Part shown: one piece after another, positions 18,750-28,258 of the stretch
Position numbering within the stretch: the stretch's first letter is position 1
Layout: every line of letters begins with the position of its first letter
NCBI GenBank assembly: GCA_030693535.1
Contig: JAUYAL010000074.1
Location: forward strand, 1-64,000
DNA: 64,000 nucleotides
DNA from: Methylotenera sp.
Lineage (GTDB): Bacteria > Pseudomonadota > Gammaproteobacteria > Burkholderiales > Methylophilaceae
Direction of reading: 5' to 3'
Position numbers and translations under genes: made by a program
Notes under the pieces: model-generated
What the model was told of the DNA's origin: nothing
Database searches by the model: none
What the model saw: only the letters and a program-made list of their open reading frames with translations

Positions 18750-19580
18750 ATGAATACGATGATGAACATTAGTTTTATTGGCGGCGGGAATATGGCGAGT
18801 GCCATTATTAGCGGCTTAAAAAACAATGGCTTTAATATGGCTGCGATTACGGTAATCGAGCCAGATGCGAAAAAACGTGTGCAACTAGCCACAGAGTTTA
18901 ATGTTCAAGTTAGTGACACTTATGTCGAGAATCACAGCACAGTCAGCCAAAATAATGTGATTGTTTTAGCCGTAAAACCACAACAATTACGTGAAGTTTG
19001 CAAGCAATTAAGCCAAAAATTAAAATCATCGCTTATTATTTCAATAGCCGCAGGTATAAGAAGTGCGGACATTTCTCGCTGGTTAAATAACTATCAAGCC
19101 ATCGTACGTGTTATGCCTAACACGCCAGCACAGATTCAGGCAGGTGTCTCAGCGCTTTACGCAATGCCTAACGTTAGCCAATCCCAACGAGATTATGCCA
19201 ACGCCATTTTAAATGCAGTTGGTGAGGTACTTTGGCTTGATGATGAGGTGAAAATGGATGCTGTAACAGCTATCTCTGGCAGCGGTCCAGCTTATGTTTT
19301 TTATTTAATTGAAGCATTGCAAGAAGCGGCGATCGGATTGGGATTAACATCGGAAGAATCACGCATGCTGGCTGTGCAAACATTCGCTGGCGCGAGCTTA
19401 CTGGCAAAACTAAGTGCAGATGACGTTAGCAAGCTACGTGCGCAAGTCACTTCAAAGGGTGGCACTACCGAGCAAGGCATACTGGCCCTAGAGGCCGCCA
19501 ATATTAAAAATACGATGATGATTGCAGCTAAAGCTGCCGCAGAAAAATCTCGCTCATTAGGTGATGACCTTGTTAAATAA
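18750..19580 (+). CDS. proC: Pyrroline-5-carboxylate reductase
   Basis: Catalyses the last step of proline synthesis, NAD(P)H-dependent reduction of P5C. The N-terminal Rossmann motif FIGGGNMASAIISGL is at about residues 9-23, and the C-terminal signature reads QVTSKGGTTEQGI near 231. The length of 276 aa is typical. Three ATGs are clustered at the start (18750, 18759, 18762); any could be used. The last 17 bases overlap yggT. Confidence 0.95.
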   Translation: MNTMMNISFIGGGNMASAIISGLKNNGFNMAAITVIEPDAKKRVQLATEFNVQVSDTYVENHSTVSQNNVIVLAVKPQQLREVCKQLSQKLKSSLIISIAAGIRSADISRWLNNYQAIVRVMPNTPAQIQAGVSALYAMPNVSQSQRDYANAILNAVGEVLWLDDEVKMDAVTAISGSGPAYVFYLIEALQEAAIGLGLTSEESRMLAVQTFAGASLLAKLSADDVSKLRAQVTSKGGTTEQGILALEAANIKNTMMIAAKAAAEKSRSLGDDLVK

Positions 19581-20160
19581 CGCTCTTTTATTTTTGCTAC
19601 AAAGCGTACTCGGTTTATTAACACTTGTGTTTTTGCTGAGATTTTATTTTCAATTAACCAAAGTATCTTTTCAAAATCAAGCAGCACAAGTCATTGTAAC
19701 GCTTAGCAACTTCGCAGTAAAACCGATGCGCCGCTTGCTGACTAACCTAAAAATTTTAGGTGTGTCCAAGTTAGATATTTCCACTTTATTACTCGCTTAT
19801 ATCACGCAACTAGTTCTTACCTTACTCACCTTGTTGTTAAAAGGTTTCCCATTATGGGTTGCAGGAAATAGCATTTGGCTGAGCATAGTTAGTGTTGCGC
19901 TTATCGGTGTAATCAGCATGAGCATCACTATTTTTTTGTATGCCGTATTGATTCAAGCCTTACTTAGCTGGATAAATCCACACACACCAATGGCGCCAAT
20001 ACTAAACAATCTAACTGGTCCAATACTACGTTTTTTAAGGAGATTTATTCCGCCAGCAGGAAATATAGATTTAAATCCACTCATATTTATCATTACGGCA
20101 CAGTTATTGCTAACTACCATATTGATTCCATTAGAAAATAGCTTACTATCTACGTTGTAA
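19564..20160 (+). CDS. yggT: YggT family membrane protein
   Basis: A 198-aa integral membrane protein with two YGGT repeats. Each has paired hydrophobic helices and a short amphipathic motif (KPMRRLL near 56, LRFLRRFIPP near 158). The function in Proteobacteria is unclear; plastid relatives act in thylakoid biogenesis and some bacterial ones in envelope stress. It overlaps the end of proC by 17 bp. GTG at 19561 is an alternative start. Confidence 0.9.
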   Translation: MTLLNNALLFLLQSVLGLLTLVFLLRFYFQLTKVSFQNQAAQVIVTLSNFAVKPMRRLLTNLKILGVSKLDISTLLLAYITQLVLTLLTLLLKGFPLWVAGNSIWLSIVSVALIGVISMSITIFLYAVLIQALLSWINPHTPMAPILNNLTGPILRFLRRFIPPAGNIDLNPLIFIITAQLLLTTILIPLENSLLSTL

Positions 20161-20209
20161 GTTAATATTAAGACTAAATTAACGTTACCACTATTAAATT
20201 AAAAACAAT

Positions 20210-22273
20210 ATGATGAGTACTCAAAATACAACTTTCACAACTAATCAGCAAGGCCTTATTGCTTCTAGCTTGGGCACTAAGATTACTGAATATAGTGAAT
20301 GGCGTGAGAACCTAATTGCTACATTAGATGATTATATTGACTGGCTTGGCCAATCAGATTCAGTAGATGCAATACAAGAGTTAAGGCTTTACGACATTAA
20401 AGATATCTTGAAAAAAGATCAATTGGTGATGGCGTTCTTAGCAGAATTCTCTCGAGGAAAAACTGAAACCATTAATGCGCTGTTTTTTTCTGACTTTAAT
20501 CAACGACTATTACCAAGTGCGCCTGGTCGAACTACGATGTGCCCGACTGAAATATTTTGGGATGCCCGCGAAGAAGCTTGTATTAAACTTCTTCCAATTG
20601 AGACTAGACAATCGGATGACTCACTCACCTATCTAAAAACATTACCTGATGTTTGGCATAAAATTCGATTGGACATCACTTCACCAGATGCAATGAAAGA
20701 AACATTAAGTGCATTAGTGCAAAAAAGAGAAGTTGATTTAGAAAGTGCTAAAACTCTTGGCTTTTGGAACGAAAATGACCCAAGTATGCGACGCTTACTT
20801 GCTGAAAAAGGCACGGTTGAAATACCTGTGTGGCGTCATGCGCTTATCAACTACCCTCACCCTTTGCTAAGAAATGGCTTAGTGGTCATTGATACTCCTG
20901 GCCTAAATACCATGGGTGCAGAACCTGAACTAACACTCAGCATCATTCCTAATGCTCATGCTGTGTTATTTTTAACTGCAACAGACACTGGTATCACAAA
21001 ATCTGATATGCAAATTTGGTCAGAATATGTACATAAACGTGCAGCACATAAACTGGTTATCCTTAATAAAATTGACATACTTTGGGATGGGCTTGAATCC
21101 GAAGTTGAAGTGGGAGCGCTAATACATAAACAAATTCAAAATACAGCCCGCGAATTAGGTCTAGATGCCCGAAATATTTTCGCAATGTCTGCGCAAAAAG
21201 CACTTGTAGCTAAAATCAGAAAAGACACCGCATTACTTAAACGGAGTGGTATCGGCGCGCTAGAAGATGCTCTTGCGAATCAACTCATTGAATCTAAACA
21301 TGAAATTCTTGGTCGCGCAGTTGTGACTGAATGTTCGAACATGATTCGATCATCACGCAAAGTGGCGCAAATGCGTGTCAATCAAAACAAAAGTCAGCTT
21401 GCTGAACTCAGAGAAATTCAAAATCAAAATCGCGACACGTCGAAAGCCATTCTAGCTAATGTAGTGGCTGAACGTAAACGCTATGAAGCATCACTACTCT
21501 CGTTTAATCAAGGTAGCGAAAAAATTAAACGCCTTAGTGAAAAGCTCTTACGTCATTTGAGCCTTGGTTACCTAGACACGACACTAGAGCAAACCAAGCA
21601 GGACATGGGTGACAGCTGGACAACTGTTGGTTTAAATAAAAGCATGCGCACATTGACTAGGCTAGCTAACAATCTTGCTGAAGAAATTAAGCTTGAAGGA
21701 AGTGCTATTAAAAAGCATGTCGATGATTTATATCATCTATTTTGGAGCAAGCATAGTTTTGAAAGAACTGAAGCAATTGAGCTTAATATGGATAAATTTA
21801 TCCAAGATATGCAAGCATTAGAAAAAATTACAAACGACTTTTGCACTGACCCCGTTAACGTATTGACAGAAAAAAGCTTTCTAATTCGTCGGTTTTACTT
21901 AGGACTAGGTACACAAATCCAAATGACATTTGAACAAGCGCATACGGATTGCACATTGTGGTTAAATGTTGTTATTGGCGAGCTTAAAACACAAATTAAT
22001 GCACATAAAAAATCTCTCGATAAACGCGCAGAATCATTAATGGAATCGCATAACAGTGCTGACAAACTAATCAAAAATCTTGAGTTGGCAGAAAAAGAAT
22101 TTTCTAAACTACTTCAACAATCTAATCAGCTCGATACAATATTATTGAAGCTGATGCGTTGCGCAAAGTTTAATGCTGAAAAACCTATGACTACCAGCTT
22201 AAGCGCGCCTGATATCATTACAAATCAAAGCACTGTACTTCCAAACGCGCCTTTCATAGGTATTAATACATAA
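20210..22273 (+). CDS. Dynamin-family GTPase
   Basis: A 687-aa large GTPase. The G1 loop AEFSRGKTE is at 78-86 (the usual first Gly of GxxxxGK is Ala here), a GRTTMCPTE segment near 106 fits the switch I (G2) region, G3 DTPG is at 228, and G4 NKID is at 286. The second half (about 370-650) is charged, helical and coiled-coil-like, with no clear transmembrane paddle. Bacterial dynamin-like proteins remodel or guard membranes, and some act in division, stress or phage defence. Here it stands alone without a paired second dynamin gene. The 3' end is 6 bp from the oppositely oriented rng. Confidence 0.85.
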   Translation: MMSTQNTTFTTNQQGLIASSLGTKITEYSEWRENLIATLDDYIDWLGQSDSVDAIQELRLYDIKDILKKDQLVMAFLAEFSRGKTETINALFFSDFNQRLLPSAPGRTTMCPTEIFWDAREEACIKLLPIETRQSDDSLTYLKTLPDVWHKIRLDITSPDAMKETLSALVQKREVDLESAKTLGFWNENDPSMRRLLAEKGTVEIPVWRHALINYPHPLLRNGLVVIDTPGLNTMGAEPELTLSIIPNAHAVLFLTATDTGITKSDMQIWSEYVHKRAAHKLVILNKIDILWDGLESEVEVGALIHKQIQNTARELGLDARNIFAMSAQKALVAKIRKDTALLKRSGIGALEDALANQLIESKHEILGRAVVTECSNMIRSSRKVAQMRVNQNKSQLAELREIQNQNRDTSKAILANVVAERKRYEASLLSFNQGSEKIKRLSEKLLRHLSLGYLDTTLEQTKQDMGDSWTTVGLNKSMRTLTRLANNLAEEIKLEGSAIKKHVDDLYHLFWSKHSFERTEAIELNMDKFIQDMQALEKITNDFCTDPVNVLTEKSFLIRRFYLGLGTQIQMTFEQAHTDCTLWLNVVIGELKTQINAHKKSLDKRAESLMESHNSADKLIKNLELAEKEFSKLLQQSNQLDTILLKLMRCAKFNAEKPMTTSLSAPDIITNQSTVLPNAPFIGINT

Positions 22274-22279
22274 CTCCGG

Positions 22280-23731
22280 CTACATCAAGATAATATCAAA
22301 CGACTCTTGACTGTAAGTAGATTCAACCTGTAAAGAAACAGGCTTACCTATAAAATCAGATAAATTAGCTAAACTTTGTGATTCTTCGTCCAATAGCATG
22401 TCAATAACTTTTGGGGCAGCAAGCACACGCAATTCACGTGCATTAAACTGCCTAGCCTCCCGTAACAATTCACGCAGAATCTCATAGCATATCGTTTGTG
22501 CAGTTTTCTGCTCACCTCGCCCCTTGCATGTTAAACACGTCTCACAAAGTACGTGAGCCAAACTCTCTCTCGTACGCTTACGTGTCATTTCAACTAAACC
22601 TAAAGGTGTAAAACCATTAACACCTGTGCGTGCACGGTCACGACTTACTGCCTTCTGCAATTCATCTAAAACAGCTTCACGTTGAGACTCTTCATCCATG
22701 TCAATAAAATCAATGATGATAATGCCACCCAAATTTCTTAATCGCAACTGGCGTGCAATGGATTGTGCTGCTTCTAAATTGGTTTTAAAAATAGTATCAG
22801 AAAGATTTTTACCACTTACAAAACTGCCTGTATTTACATCAACAGTCGTTAAAGCTTCAGTTTGATCGAAAATTAAATAACCTCCAGACTTGAGCTCAAC
22901 CTTCCGTGACATCGCCTTTTCAATTTCTTGTTCGATGTTGAATAAATCAAAAAGAGGTCTTTCACCTTGATAATGAGTTAATTTATCTAGTGCCGCTATC
23001 GCATATAAATTGGCAAAATCTACTAACTTTTGATAAGTTTCACTCGAATCTATACGCACCATTTCTGTATCGTCACACAACACATCACGCAATACACGCA
23101 TAGGTAAATTCAAATCTTGAAAAATTAATGACCGCTCTGGAACCGTGGTACTTTTAGCATTGATATGCGCCCATGTTTTGGTTAAATAATCAATATCAGC
23201 CAGCAATTCTGCATCCGTGGCTGTTTCTGACATTGTCCTTATAATATAACCACCAGCGCGGATTTCTGGTAACAATCCAATCAACCGAGCTTTCAAAAGC
23301 TCGCGCTCAGATTCATCCTCAATACGCTGCGATACGCCTATATGCTCTTGCTGTGGCAAATATACTAAGAATCGACCTGCAATGCTTATCTGTGTTGTCA
23401 ATCGCGCACCTTTAGTGCCAATAGGTTCTTTAATGACCTGCACCATGACTGACTGTCCTTCATGTAAAACAGATTGAATAGGCAAATGTGTTTCTGATTG
23501 ACCACATTCAAAAATATCTCCTGCATGCAAAAATGCCGCGCGCTGCAAGCCCATTTCAATAAATGCTGATTGCATACCAGGCAATACGCGACACACCACG
23601 CCTCGATAAACATTGCCAACTAACCCCAACGACGAACTACGTTCAATTTGCAATTCCTGCACTACACCGTTCTCCATCATGGCGATGCGAGTTTCTTGTG
23701 GGGTGACGTTAATTAGTATCTCTTCACTCAA
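22280..23731 (-). CDS. rng: Ribonuclease G
   Basis: A 483-aa endoribonuclease for 5' maturation of 16S rRNA and turnover of some mRNAs. An S1 RNA-binding domain (about 35-125) is followed by the RNase E/G catalytic domain. Metal-binding aspartates lie in TTVDVNTGSF (near 284) and IIIDFIDM (near 326), and the CETCLTCKGRG zinc-link is near 385. The short form without a degradosome scaffold separates it from RNase E. It is usually next to maf, as here (68 bp apart, same strand). Confidence 0.95.
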   Translation of the reverse strand: MSEEILINVTPQETRIAMMENGVVQELQIERSSSLGLVGNVYRGVVCRVLPGMQSAFIEMGLQRAAFLHAGDIFECGQSETHLPIQSVLHEGQSVMVQVIKEPIGTKGARLTTQISIAGRFLVYLPQQEHIGVSQRIEDESERELLKARLIGLLPEIRAGGYIIRTMSETATDAELLADIDYLTKTWAHINAKSTTVPERSLIFQDLNLPMRVLRDVLCDDTEMVRIDSSETYQKLVDFANLYAIAALDKLTHYQGERPLFDLFNIEQEIEKAMSRKVELKSGGYLIFDQTEALTTVDVNTGSFVSGKNLSDTIFKTNLEAAQSIARQLRLRNLGGIIIIDFIDMDEESQREAVLDELQKAVSRDRARTGVNGFTPLGLVEMTRKRTRESLAHVLCETCLTCKGRGEQKTAQTICYEILRELLREARQFNARELRVLAAPKVIDMLLDEESQSLANLSDFIGKPVSLQVESTYSQESFDIILM

Positions 23732-23799
23732 TTTTTAATCTCTTTTAACTTATATTTAAACTATTTTTATCATAATTAAGAAGTTCATCGTATTTAATT

Positions 23800-24426
23800 T
23801 TAGAACTTTCCAATCCCATGCTTTCTCAATATTGCCGCAGTTTCATAAACAGGCAAGCCCATTACTCCTGAGTAACTACCTTCTATATTCTTAATCCATG
23901 CGCCAGCAACACCTTGTATACCATAACTGCCCGCCTTATCACGATGTTCACCAGTTGCAATATAAGTATCAATTTGCGCATCCGAGAGCACCATCATTTC
24001 GACAATCGTCGTAGACAATACAAACTCAATCTCATCTTCAAAAGCCAGCGCTACCGCAGTATGCACTTGATGCACATTTCCCGACAATGCGCTAAGCATG
24101 CGTCGTGCATCATCATCATCATCAGGCTTACCTAAAACCAATCCCGCAAGAACAACTGTCGTATCTGCAGCCAAAACAGGTGCGGCAATTTGCATGGCAT
24201 TCAAACTTAATAAGCAAGCTTCTGCTTTTTGTTGTGCCAATCTTAGGACATAATTTTCTGGCGTCTCATTGATGAATTGTGTTTCATCGATATCAGAAGG
24301 TAATGTTAAACACTCTAACCCTATCTGTTTTAAGAGCTCAACGCGACGCGGGCTACGCGAGGCTAAATAGATGACGACTGGGCTATTATTCTGATTATTA
24401 AATTCTTGATTTCGCATAACATACAC
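23800..24426 (-). CDS. maf: Maf-family nucleoside triphosphate pyrophosphatase
   Basis: A 208-aa housekeeping enzyme that hydrolyses non-canonical or modified NTPs. YLASRSPRRVELLKQIG is at about residues 20-36 and VLAADTTVVLAG near 84. The C-terminal GSYGIQGVAGAWI and YSGVMGLPVYET are characteristic. The dTTP/UTP-type (YhdE) is likely from these motifs, but the subfamily is not certain. An alternative start at 24417 removes three residues. It precedes rng in the same direction. Confidence 0.93.
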   Translation of the reverse strand: MYVMRNQEFNNQNNSPVVIYLASRSPRRVELLKQIGLECLTLPSDIDETQFINETPENYVLRLAQQKAEACLLSLNAMQIAAPVLAADTTVVLAGLVLGKPDDDDDARRMLSALSGNVHQVHTAVALAFEDEIEFVLSTTIVEMMVLSDAQIDTYIATGEHRDKAGSYGIQGVAGAWIKNIEGSYSGVMGLPVYETAAILRKHGIGKF

Positions 24427-24556
24427 TTTAATTTAGTATGCGGATATTAACCTAAAACCATTAGTTCAAGCCAGCAAGGCTCACATTAGTTTATTCCCAA
24501 AATTTAGCTGCAAGTTTGGGTTAAAATAACACATACTCAACTAAAGAAACTTAATC

Positions 24557-25000
24557 ATGCAATGGATGCCACATGCCACCGTCGCGGCAATCGTAGAAGA
24601 TAACGGAAAATTTCTACTAGTTGAGGAAATTACCGAGCGTGGCAATCGCTTCAATCAACCCGCTGGCCATTTGGAGGATAATGAGACTTTGATAGAGGCT
24701 GTGATTCGTGAAACGCTTGAAGAAACTGCGTATTCATTTACACCTGAATCATTACTTGGCATTTATCATTGGAAACATGAGCATAACGATACGACTTATT
24801 TGCGCTTCGCATATATTGGCAATGTAAGTAATCACCAACCCAATATGACGCTTGATGAAGGAATTATTCGCACAGTATGGATGTCAGCAGAAGAAATGAG
24901 AAGCAATGCAACGCTAATGCGCAGTCCACAAGTACTTAGATGCATAGAAGACTATTTAAATGGACATAAATTTCCATTGTCTGTGATAACGCATTTATAA
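24557..25000 (+). CDS. nudJ: Nudix hydrolase, NudJ-like
   Basis: A 147-aa Nudix enzyme. The Nudix box GHLEDNETLIEAVIRETLEE is around residues 33-52, with the catalytic RETLEE. The N-terminus (HATVAAIVEDNGKFLLVEE) matches NudJ/YmfB, a thiamine pyrophosphate and nucleotide phosphatase. The next gene, mnmA, starts 10 bp downstream; nudJ-mnmA is also the E. coli order. Substrate is not decided by the sequence. Confidence 0.9.
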   Translation: MQWMPHATVAAIVEDNGKFLLVEEITERGNRFNQPAGHLEDNETLIEAVIRETLEETAYSFTPESLLGIYHWKHEHNDTTYLRFAYIGNVSNHQPNMTLDEGIIRTVWMSAEEMRSNATLMRSPQVLRCIEDYLNGHKFPLSVITHL

Positions 25001-25010
25001 AAAGTAATTT

Positions 25011-26120
25011 ATGAACCTAAATAAAACAAATAAAAAAAGAGTAGTCGTCGGGCTATCTGGTGGCGTAGATTCCTCTGTGACCGCATTACTACTTAAAGAG
25101 CAAGGTTATGAGGTTACTGGCCTCTTCATGAAAAACTGGGAAGATGATGACACAGATGAATACTGCTCAAGCAAGCAAGATTTAATTGATGCCGTTTCAG
25201 TAGCGGATAAAATCGGTATAGATATTGAAGCTGTAAACTTTAGCGCAGAGTATAAAGATCGCGTATTTAGCAACTTTTTAAGCGAATACAAAGCTGGACG
25301 TACGCCAAACCCTGATATTTTATGTAATGCTGAAATCAAGTTTAAAGCATTCTTAGATCATGCAATGAGCTTGGGCGCAGACGTCATTGCCACGGGACAT
25401 TACGCACAAGTGCGCGAAAATCCACTAAAACCTGGGTTATTCCAACTAATGAAAGCGGATGATGGTAGCAAAGATCAGAGTTACTTTTTGTATCGCTTAA
25501 ATCAAGCACAACTATCTAAGACTTTATTTCCACTTGGCCAACTTTTAAAACGCGAAGTACGTGAAATCGCGCGAAGTGCAGGTTTAATTAATGCGGAGAA
25601 AAAAGATTCAACTGGCATCTGTTTTATTGGAGAGCGTCCTTTTCAAGAGTTTTTAAGTAAATATCTGCCACGGGAACCTGGCGACATCGAAACGTCTGAA
25701 GGCAAACTGGTAGGTCGCCATGAAGGTCTGATGTACTACACACTCGGACAACGTCAAGGTTTAAAAATCGGTGGCAGCCGTGAAAGTAGTGGCGAACCTT
25801 GGTTTGTAGCGGCTAAAGACATGGATAAAAATGTACTAATCGTCGTGCAAGGCCATCAACACCCGCTACTTTTAAACGATGGCCTAAAAGCTGCTCAACT
25901 CACTTGGATTGATAACGAAGATCCCACATCCAACTGGGTATACGCAGCTAAAACACGTTATCGCCAGCCCGATGCACCTTGTGAGATAGACCGTTTAACA
26001 ATAGATGAAGTTGAAATTAAATTCGGTCAAAAACAATGGGCGATTACTCCAGGGCAATCTGCAGTCGTATATGAAAGCAATGTTTGCCTTGGCGGCGGCA
26101 TCATCACTTCAGCATTTTAG
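25011..26120 (+). CDS. mnmA: tRNA-specific 2-thiouridylase MnmA
   Basis: Adds sulfur at position 2 of U34 in tRNA-Glu, -Gln and -Lys. The PP-loop GLSGGVDSS is at residues 14-22. The catalytic cysteine pair lies in [12 protein letters not shown] (near 105) and [11 protein letters not shown] (near 205). The 369-aa length is typical. It sits in a nudJ-mnmA pair with a 10-bp gap. Confidence 0.97.
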   Translation: MNLNKTNKKRVVVGLSGGVDSSVTALLLKEQGYEVTGLFMKNWEDDDTDEYCSSKQDLIDAVSVADKIGIDIEAVNFSAEYKDRVFSNFLSEYKAGRTPNPDILCNAEIKFKAFLDHAMSLGADVIATGHYAQVRENPLKPGLFQLMKADDGSKDQSYFLYRLNQAQLSKTLFPLGQLLKREVREIARSAGLINAEKKDSTGICFIGERPFQEFLSKYLPREPGDIETSEGKLVGRHEGLMYYTLGQRQGLKIGGSRESSGEPWFVAAKDMDKNVLIVVQGHQHPLLLNDGLKAAQLTWIDNEDPTSNWVYAAKTRYRQPDAPCEIDRLTIDEVEIKFGQKQWAITPGQSAVVYESNVCLGGGIITSAF

Positions 26121-26273
26121 ATTTAAAAGCGTAGCTTGCATGCGTTATTGACAGCAACGCGATTAACTCCAAAACCAAGGTCTAAAGCCAATTATCACTT
26201 TTGTTTCCTTAATAGAATATTAAGAATAAGGTCTAAAATTAAGCTATTAAGTTAATAGATTATAGAGATTGAT

Positions 26274-26603
26274 ATGGCCTACATCTTTAGAAATGCGCAA
26301 GGTATTATTACTGGGAGTTCTTCTGAAAATCTAGCTGAAGGCTGGGCTTTTATTGAAGATAAAGATAAAGAATATCTAGATTATTTAGACTACTTATTAG
26401 CTGAAAGTGCCCCATTTCGTGAAAGTGATATTCAACTTGCAAGGGTATTAGAGGATTTGATTACCCTGCTAATAGAACGCGATATGATTCGATTTACAGA
26501 CTTTCCGCCTGCAGCCCAAAAACGTTTAAATAGTCGAGAAGTGCTACGCAAAAAAACACAACTTTCAAAATTAGTAGACGAAAGGAGTGATTTTATTTAC
26601 TAA
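26274..26603 (+). CDS. Small conserved protein often mis-annotated as tryptophan synthase beta-like
   Basis: A 109-aa soluble, acidic protein. I recognise it as belonging to a small proteobacterial family that databases often label 'tryptophan synthase subunit beta-like', though it has no TrpB domain, PLP lysine or glycine loop. It starts with MAYIFRNAQG and has a helical C-terminal half with LLIERDMIRFTDFP. Its function is unknown. A 10-bp direct repeat (aaggtctaaa) occurs twice upstream (near 26178 and 26230). It converges with the GST gene. Confidence 0.7.
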   Translation: MAYIFRNAQGIITGSSSENLAEGWAFIEDKDKEYLDYLDYLLAESAPFRESDIQLARVLEDLITLLIERDMIRFTDFPPAAQKRLNSREVLRKKTQLSKLVDERSDFIY

Positions 26604-26609
26604 CTCGTT

Positions 26610-27221
26610 TTATGCAACTGGCAGACTGTCTTTAAACGACTGGCGCTTTAACAAAGAAATCTGAAGTCTTTCTAAATTCGGAAATTGAGTGGCTAAGTTA
26701 ACCACGTTTCCGAACCTTAAATTCACGTAACCCAACATACAGCCCACCGCAATATCAGCTAAACTAAAAGTACCATTTACGCACCATTTATTTGCACTTA
26801 AGTCCTCATTTAAAGCCCGCAACCCCAACATGACTTTATTCATTTGCTTGGCAATAAATCCTACATCTTGCGCCTCTGCTGATTTACGCTGTTCAAGCAT
26901 TGTTGCTACCGCAGCATCACAAACACCATCAGCAAGAGCCTCCCATCGGCGTACCTTAATTTTTTCTCCAATATCCTGTGGAATTAAATGTGCTAGTGGT
27001 GTGCGATTATCTAAATATTCCACAATCACGCGTGAGTCATACAAGCTTTCACCATCTGCTAAAATCAAAACGGGTACTTTCCCCAATGGATTATATTGTT
27101 TCACAGGGCAATCAGGCGAGGCTAAAACCACCTCTACAAGCGCTATTTCTATATGTTTTTCTGCTGCAACAATCCTTACTTTACGAGCATAAGGGCTGTT
27201 GATAGTATATAAAAGTTTCAT
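26610..27221 (-). CDS. Glutathione S-transferase family protein
   Basis: A 203-aa GST-fold protein. The N-terminal thioredoxin-like domain begins KLLYTINSPYARKVRIVA, with a Ser in the position that activates glutathione in such enzymes. The cis-Pro motif GKVPVLI is near residue 48 and the E/S glutathione-binding DSRVIVEYLD near 61. The C-terminal helical domain follows from about 85. It resembles YibF-type GSTs. Substrate is unknown. It is divergent from nadC. Confidence 0.88.
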   Translation of the reverse strand: MKLLYTINSPYARKVRIVAAEKHIEIALVEVVLASPDCPVKQYNPLGKVPVLILADGESLYDSRVIVEYLDNRTPLAHLIPQDIGEKIKVRRWEALADGVCDAAVATMLEQRKSAEAQDVGFIAKQMNKVMLGLRALNEDLSANKWCVNGTFSLADIAVGCMLGYVNLRFGNVVNLATQFPNLERLQISLLKRQSFKDSLPVA

Positions 27222-27324
27222 GTTTTTGGTCTGTGTTATTTTTTACTAAAAATTAATGGTCGATAGCATTATAATTCAAACATTACTTGGTTTATCAATA
27301 CAATTGCGTTATCAAAAAATAGTG

Positions 27325-28215
27325 ATGGAAGCCATGACGTTATTTAACCAGCATTACCCACCAAACTCAGCCGCCTTTGATGAGTTGGTGTGTACTCAAG
27401 TTCAAGCTGCCTTAGAAGAGGATATCGGCCCTGGCGATTTGACGGCATCACTTGTTCCACCATTGCTTAATGTAAGCGCAACTATTATCGTACGTGAAAC
27501 AGCTACTATTTGTGGTCTGGCTTGGGTAAATGCGTGCTTTAAACAAATTGATCCTTCTGTAAAAATTGATTGGCACGTCAGTGAAGGTGAACGAGTAAAA
27601 CCGAACCAACCCTTGTGCGTGATTAAAGGTTTAGCACGCTCACTTCTTACTGGTGAGCGCTGCGCGCTAAACTTTCTACAAACACTTTCTGCAACAGCCA
27701 CTGAAACGCGCAAATATGTGGATGCTATTGCTGGTACACAGAGTCAAATCTTAGATACGCGTAAAACAATTCCAAATTTACGTTTAGCCCAAAAGTATGC
27801 GGTCACTGTGGGTGGAGGTGGCAATCAACGCTTGGCATTATATGACGGTATTTTAATCAAAGAAAACCACATTGAATCAGCAGGAAGCATCAGCGCGGTC
27901 ATTGCGCAAGCGTATTCACTCAATTATGGCAAAAGCATACAAATTGAAGTTGAAAATTTAACACAGTTGCAAGAGGCGATTTGCGCAGGTGCAACCAGCA
28001 TTTTGTTAGATAACTTTAGCCTCACACTGTTAACTAAGGCTGTCGCCATGAAAAATAAATTAGGTCAAGCTGTAATTTTAGAGGCTTCTGGCGGCATTAC
28101 ATTAGAAAACGTTCGTGATATTGCGCTGACAGGGGTTAATCGCATTTCAATCGGTGCCATTACAAAAAATGTCCAGGCAATTGATTTATCCATGCGTATA
28201 TCCAAGGCATGTTAA
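27325..28215 (+). CDS. nadC: Nicotinate-nucleotide pyrophosphorylase (quinolinate phosphoribosyltransferase)
   Basis: Converts quinolinate and PRPP to nicotinate mononucleotide in NAD synthesis. EEDIGPGDLTA follows about 30 residues from the start, the ERCALNFLQ motif is near 112, LDTRKTIPNLR near 145, and EASGGI near 254. The start at 27325 gives 296 aa, close to the family length. The open frame extends upstream to 27256, and 27334 is another choice. The PilB-like ATPase gene follows 43 bp downstream. Confidence 0.94.
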   Translation: MEAMTLFNQHYPPNSAAFDELVCTQVQAALEEDIGPGDLTASLVPPLLNVSATIIVRETATICGLAWVNACFKQIDPSVKIDWHVSEGERVKPNQPLCVIKGLARSLLTGERCALNFLQTLSATATETRKYVDAIAGTQSQILDTRKTIPNLRLAQKYAVTVGGGGNQRLALYDGILIKENHIESAGSISAVIAQAYSLNYGKSIQIEVENLTQLQEAICAGATSILLDNFSLTLLTKAVAMKNKLGQAVILEASGGITLENVRDIALTGVNRISIGAITKNVQAIDLSMRISKAC

Positions 28216-28258
28216 GGTATAAACTACAATACGCACAGACTAGAAGAAAGGCTTGAGA

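Noticed and set aside
26274..26603. Tryptophan synthase beta subunit
   Set aside because: Common label for this small family, but at 109 aa it has no PLP lysine motif or TrpB fold signature.
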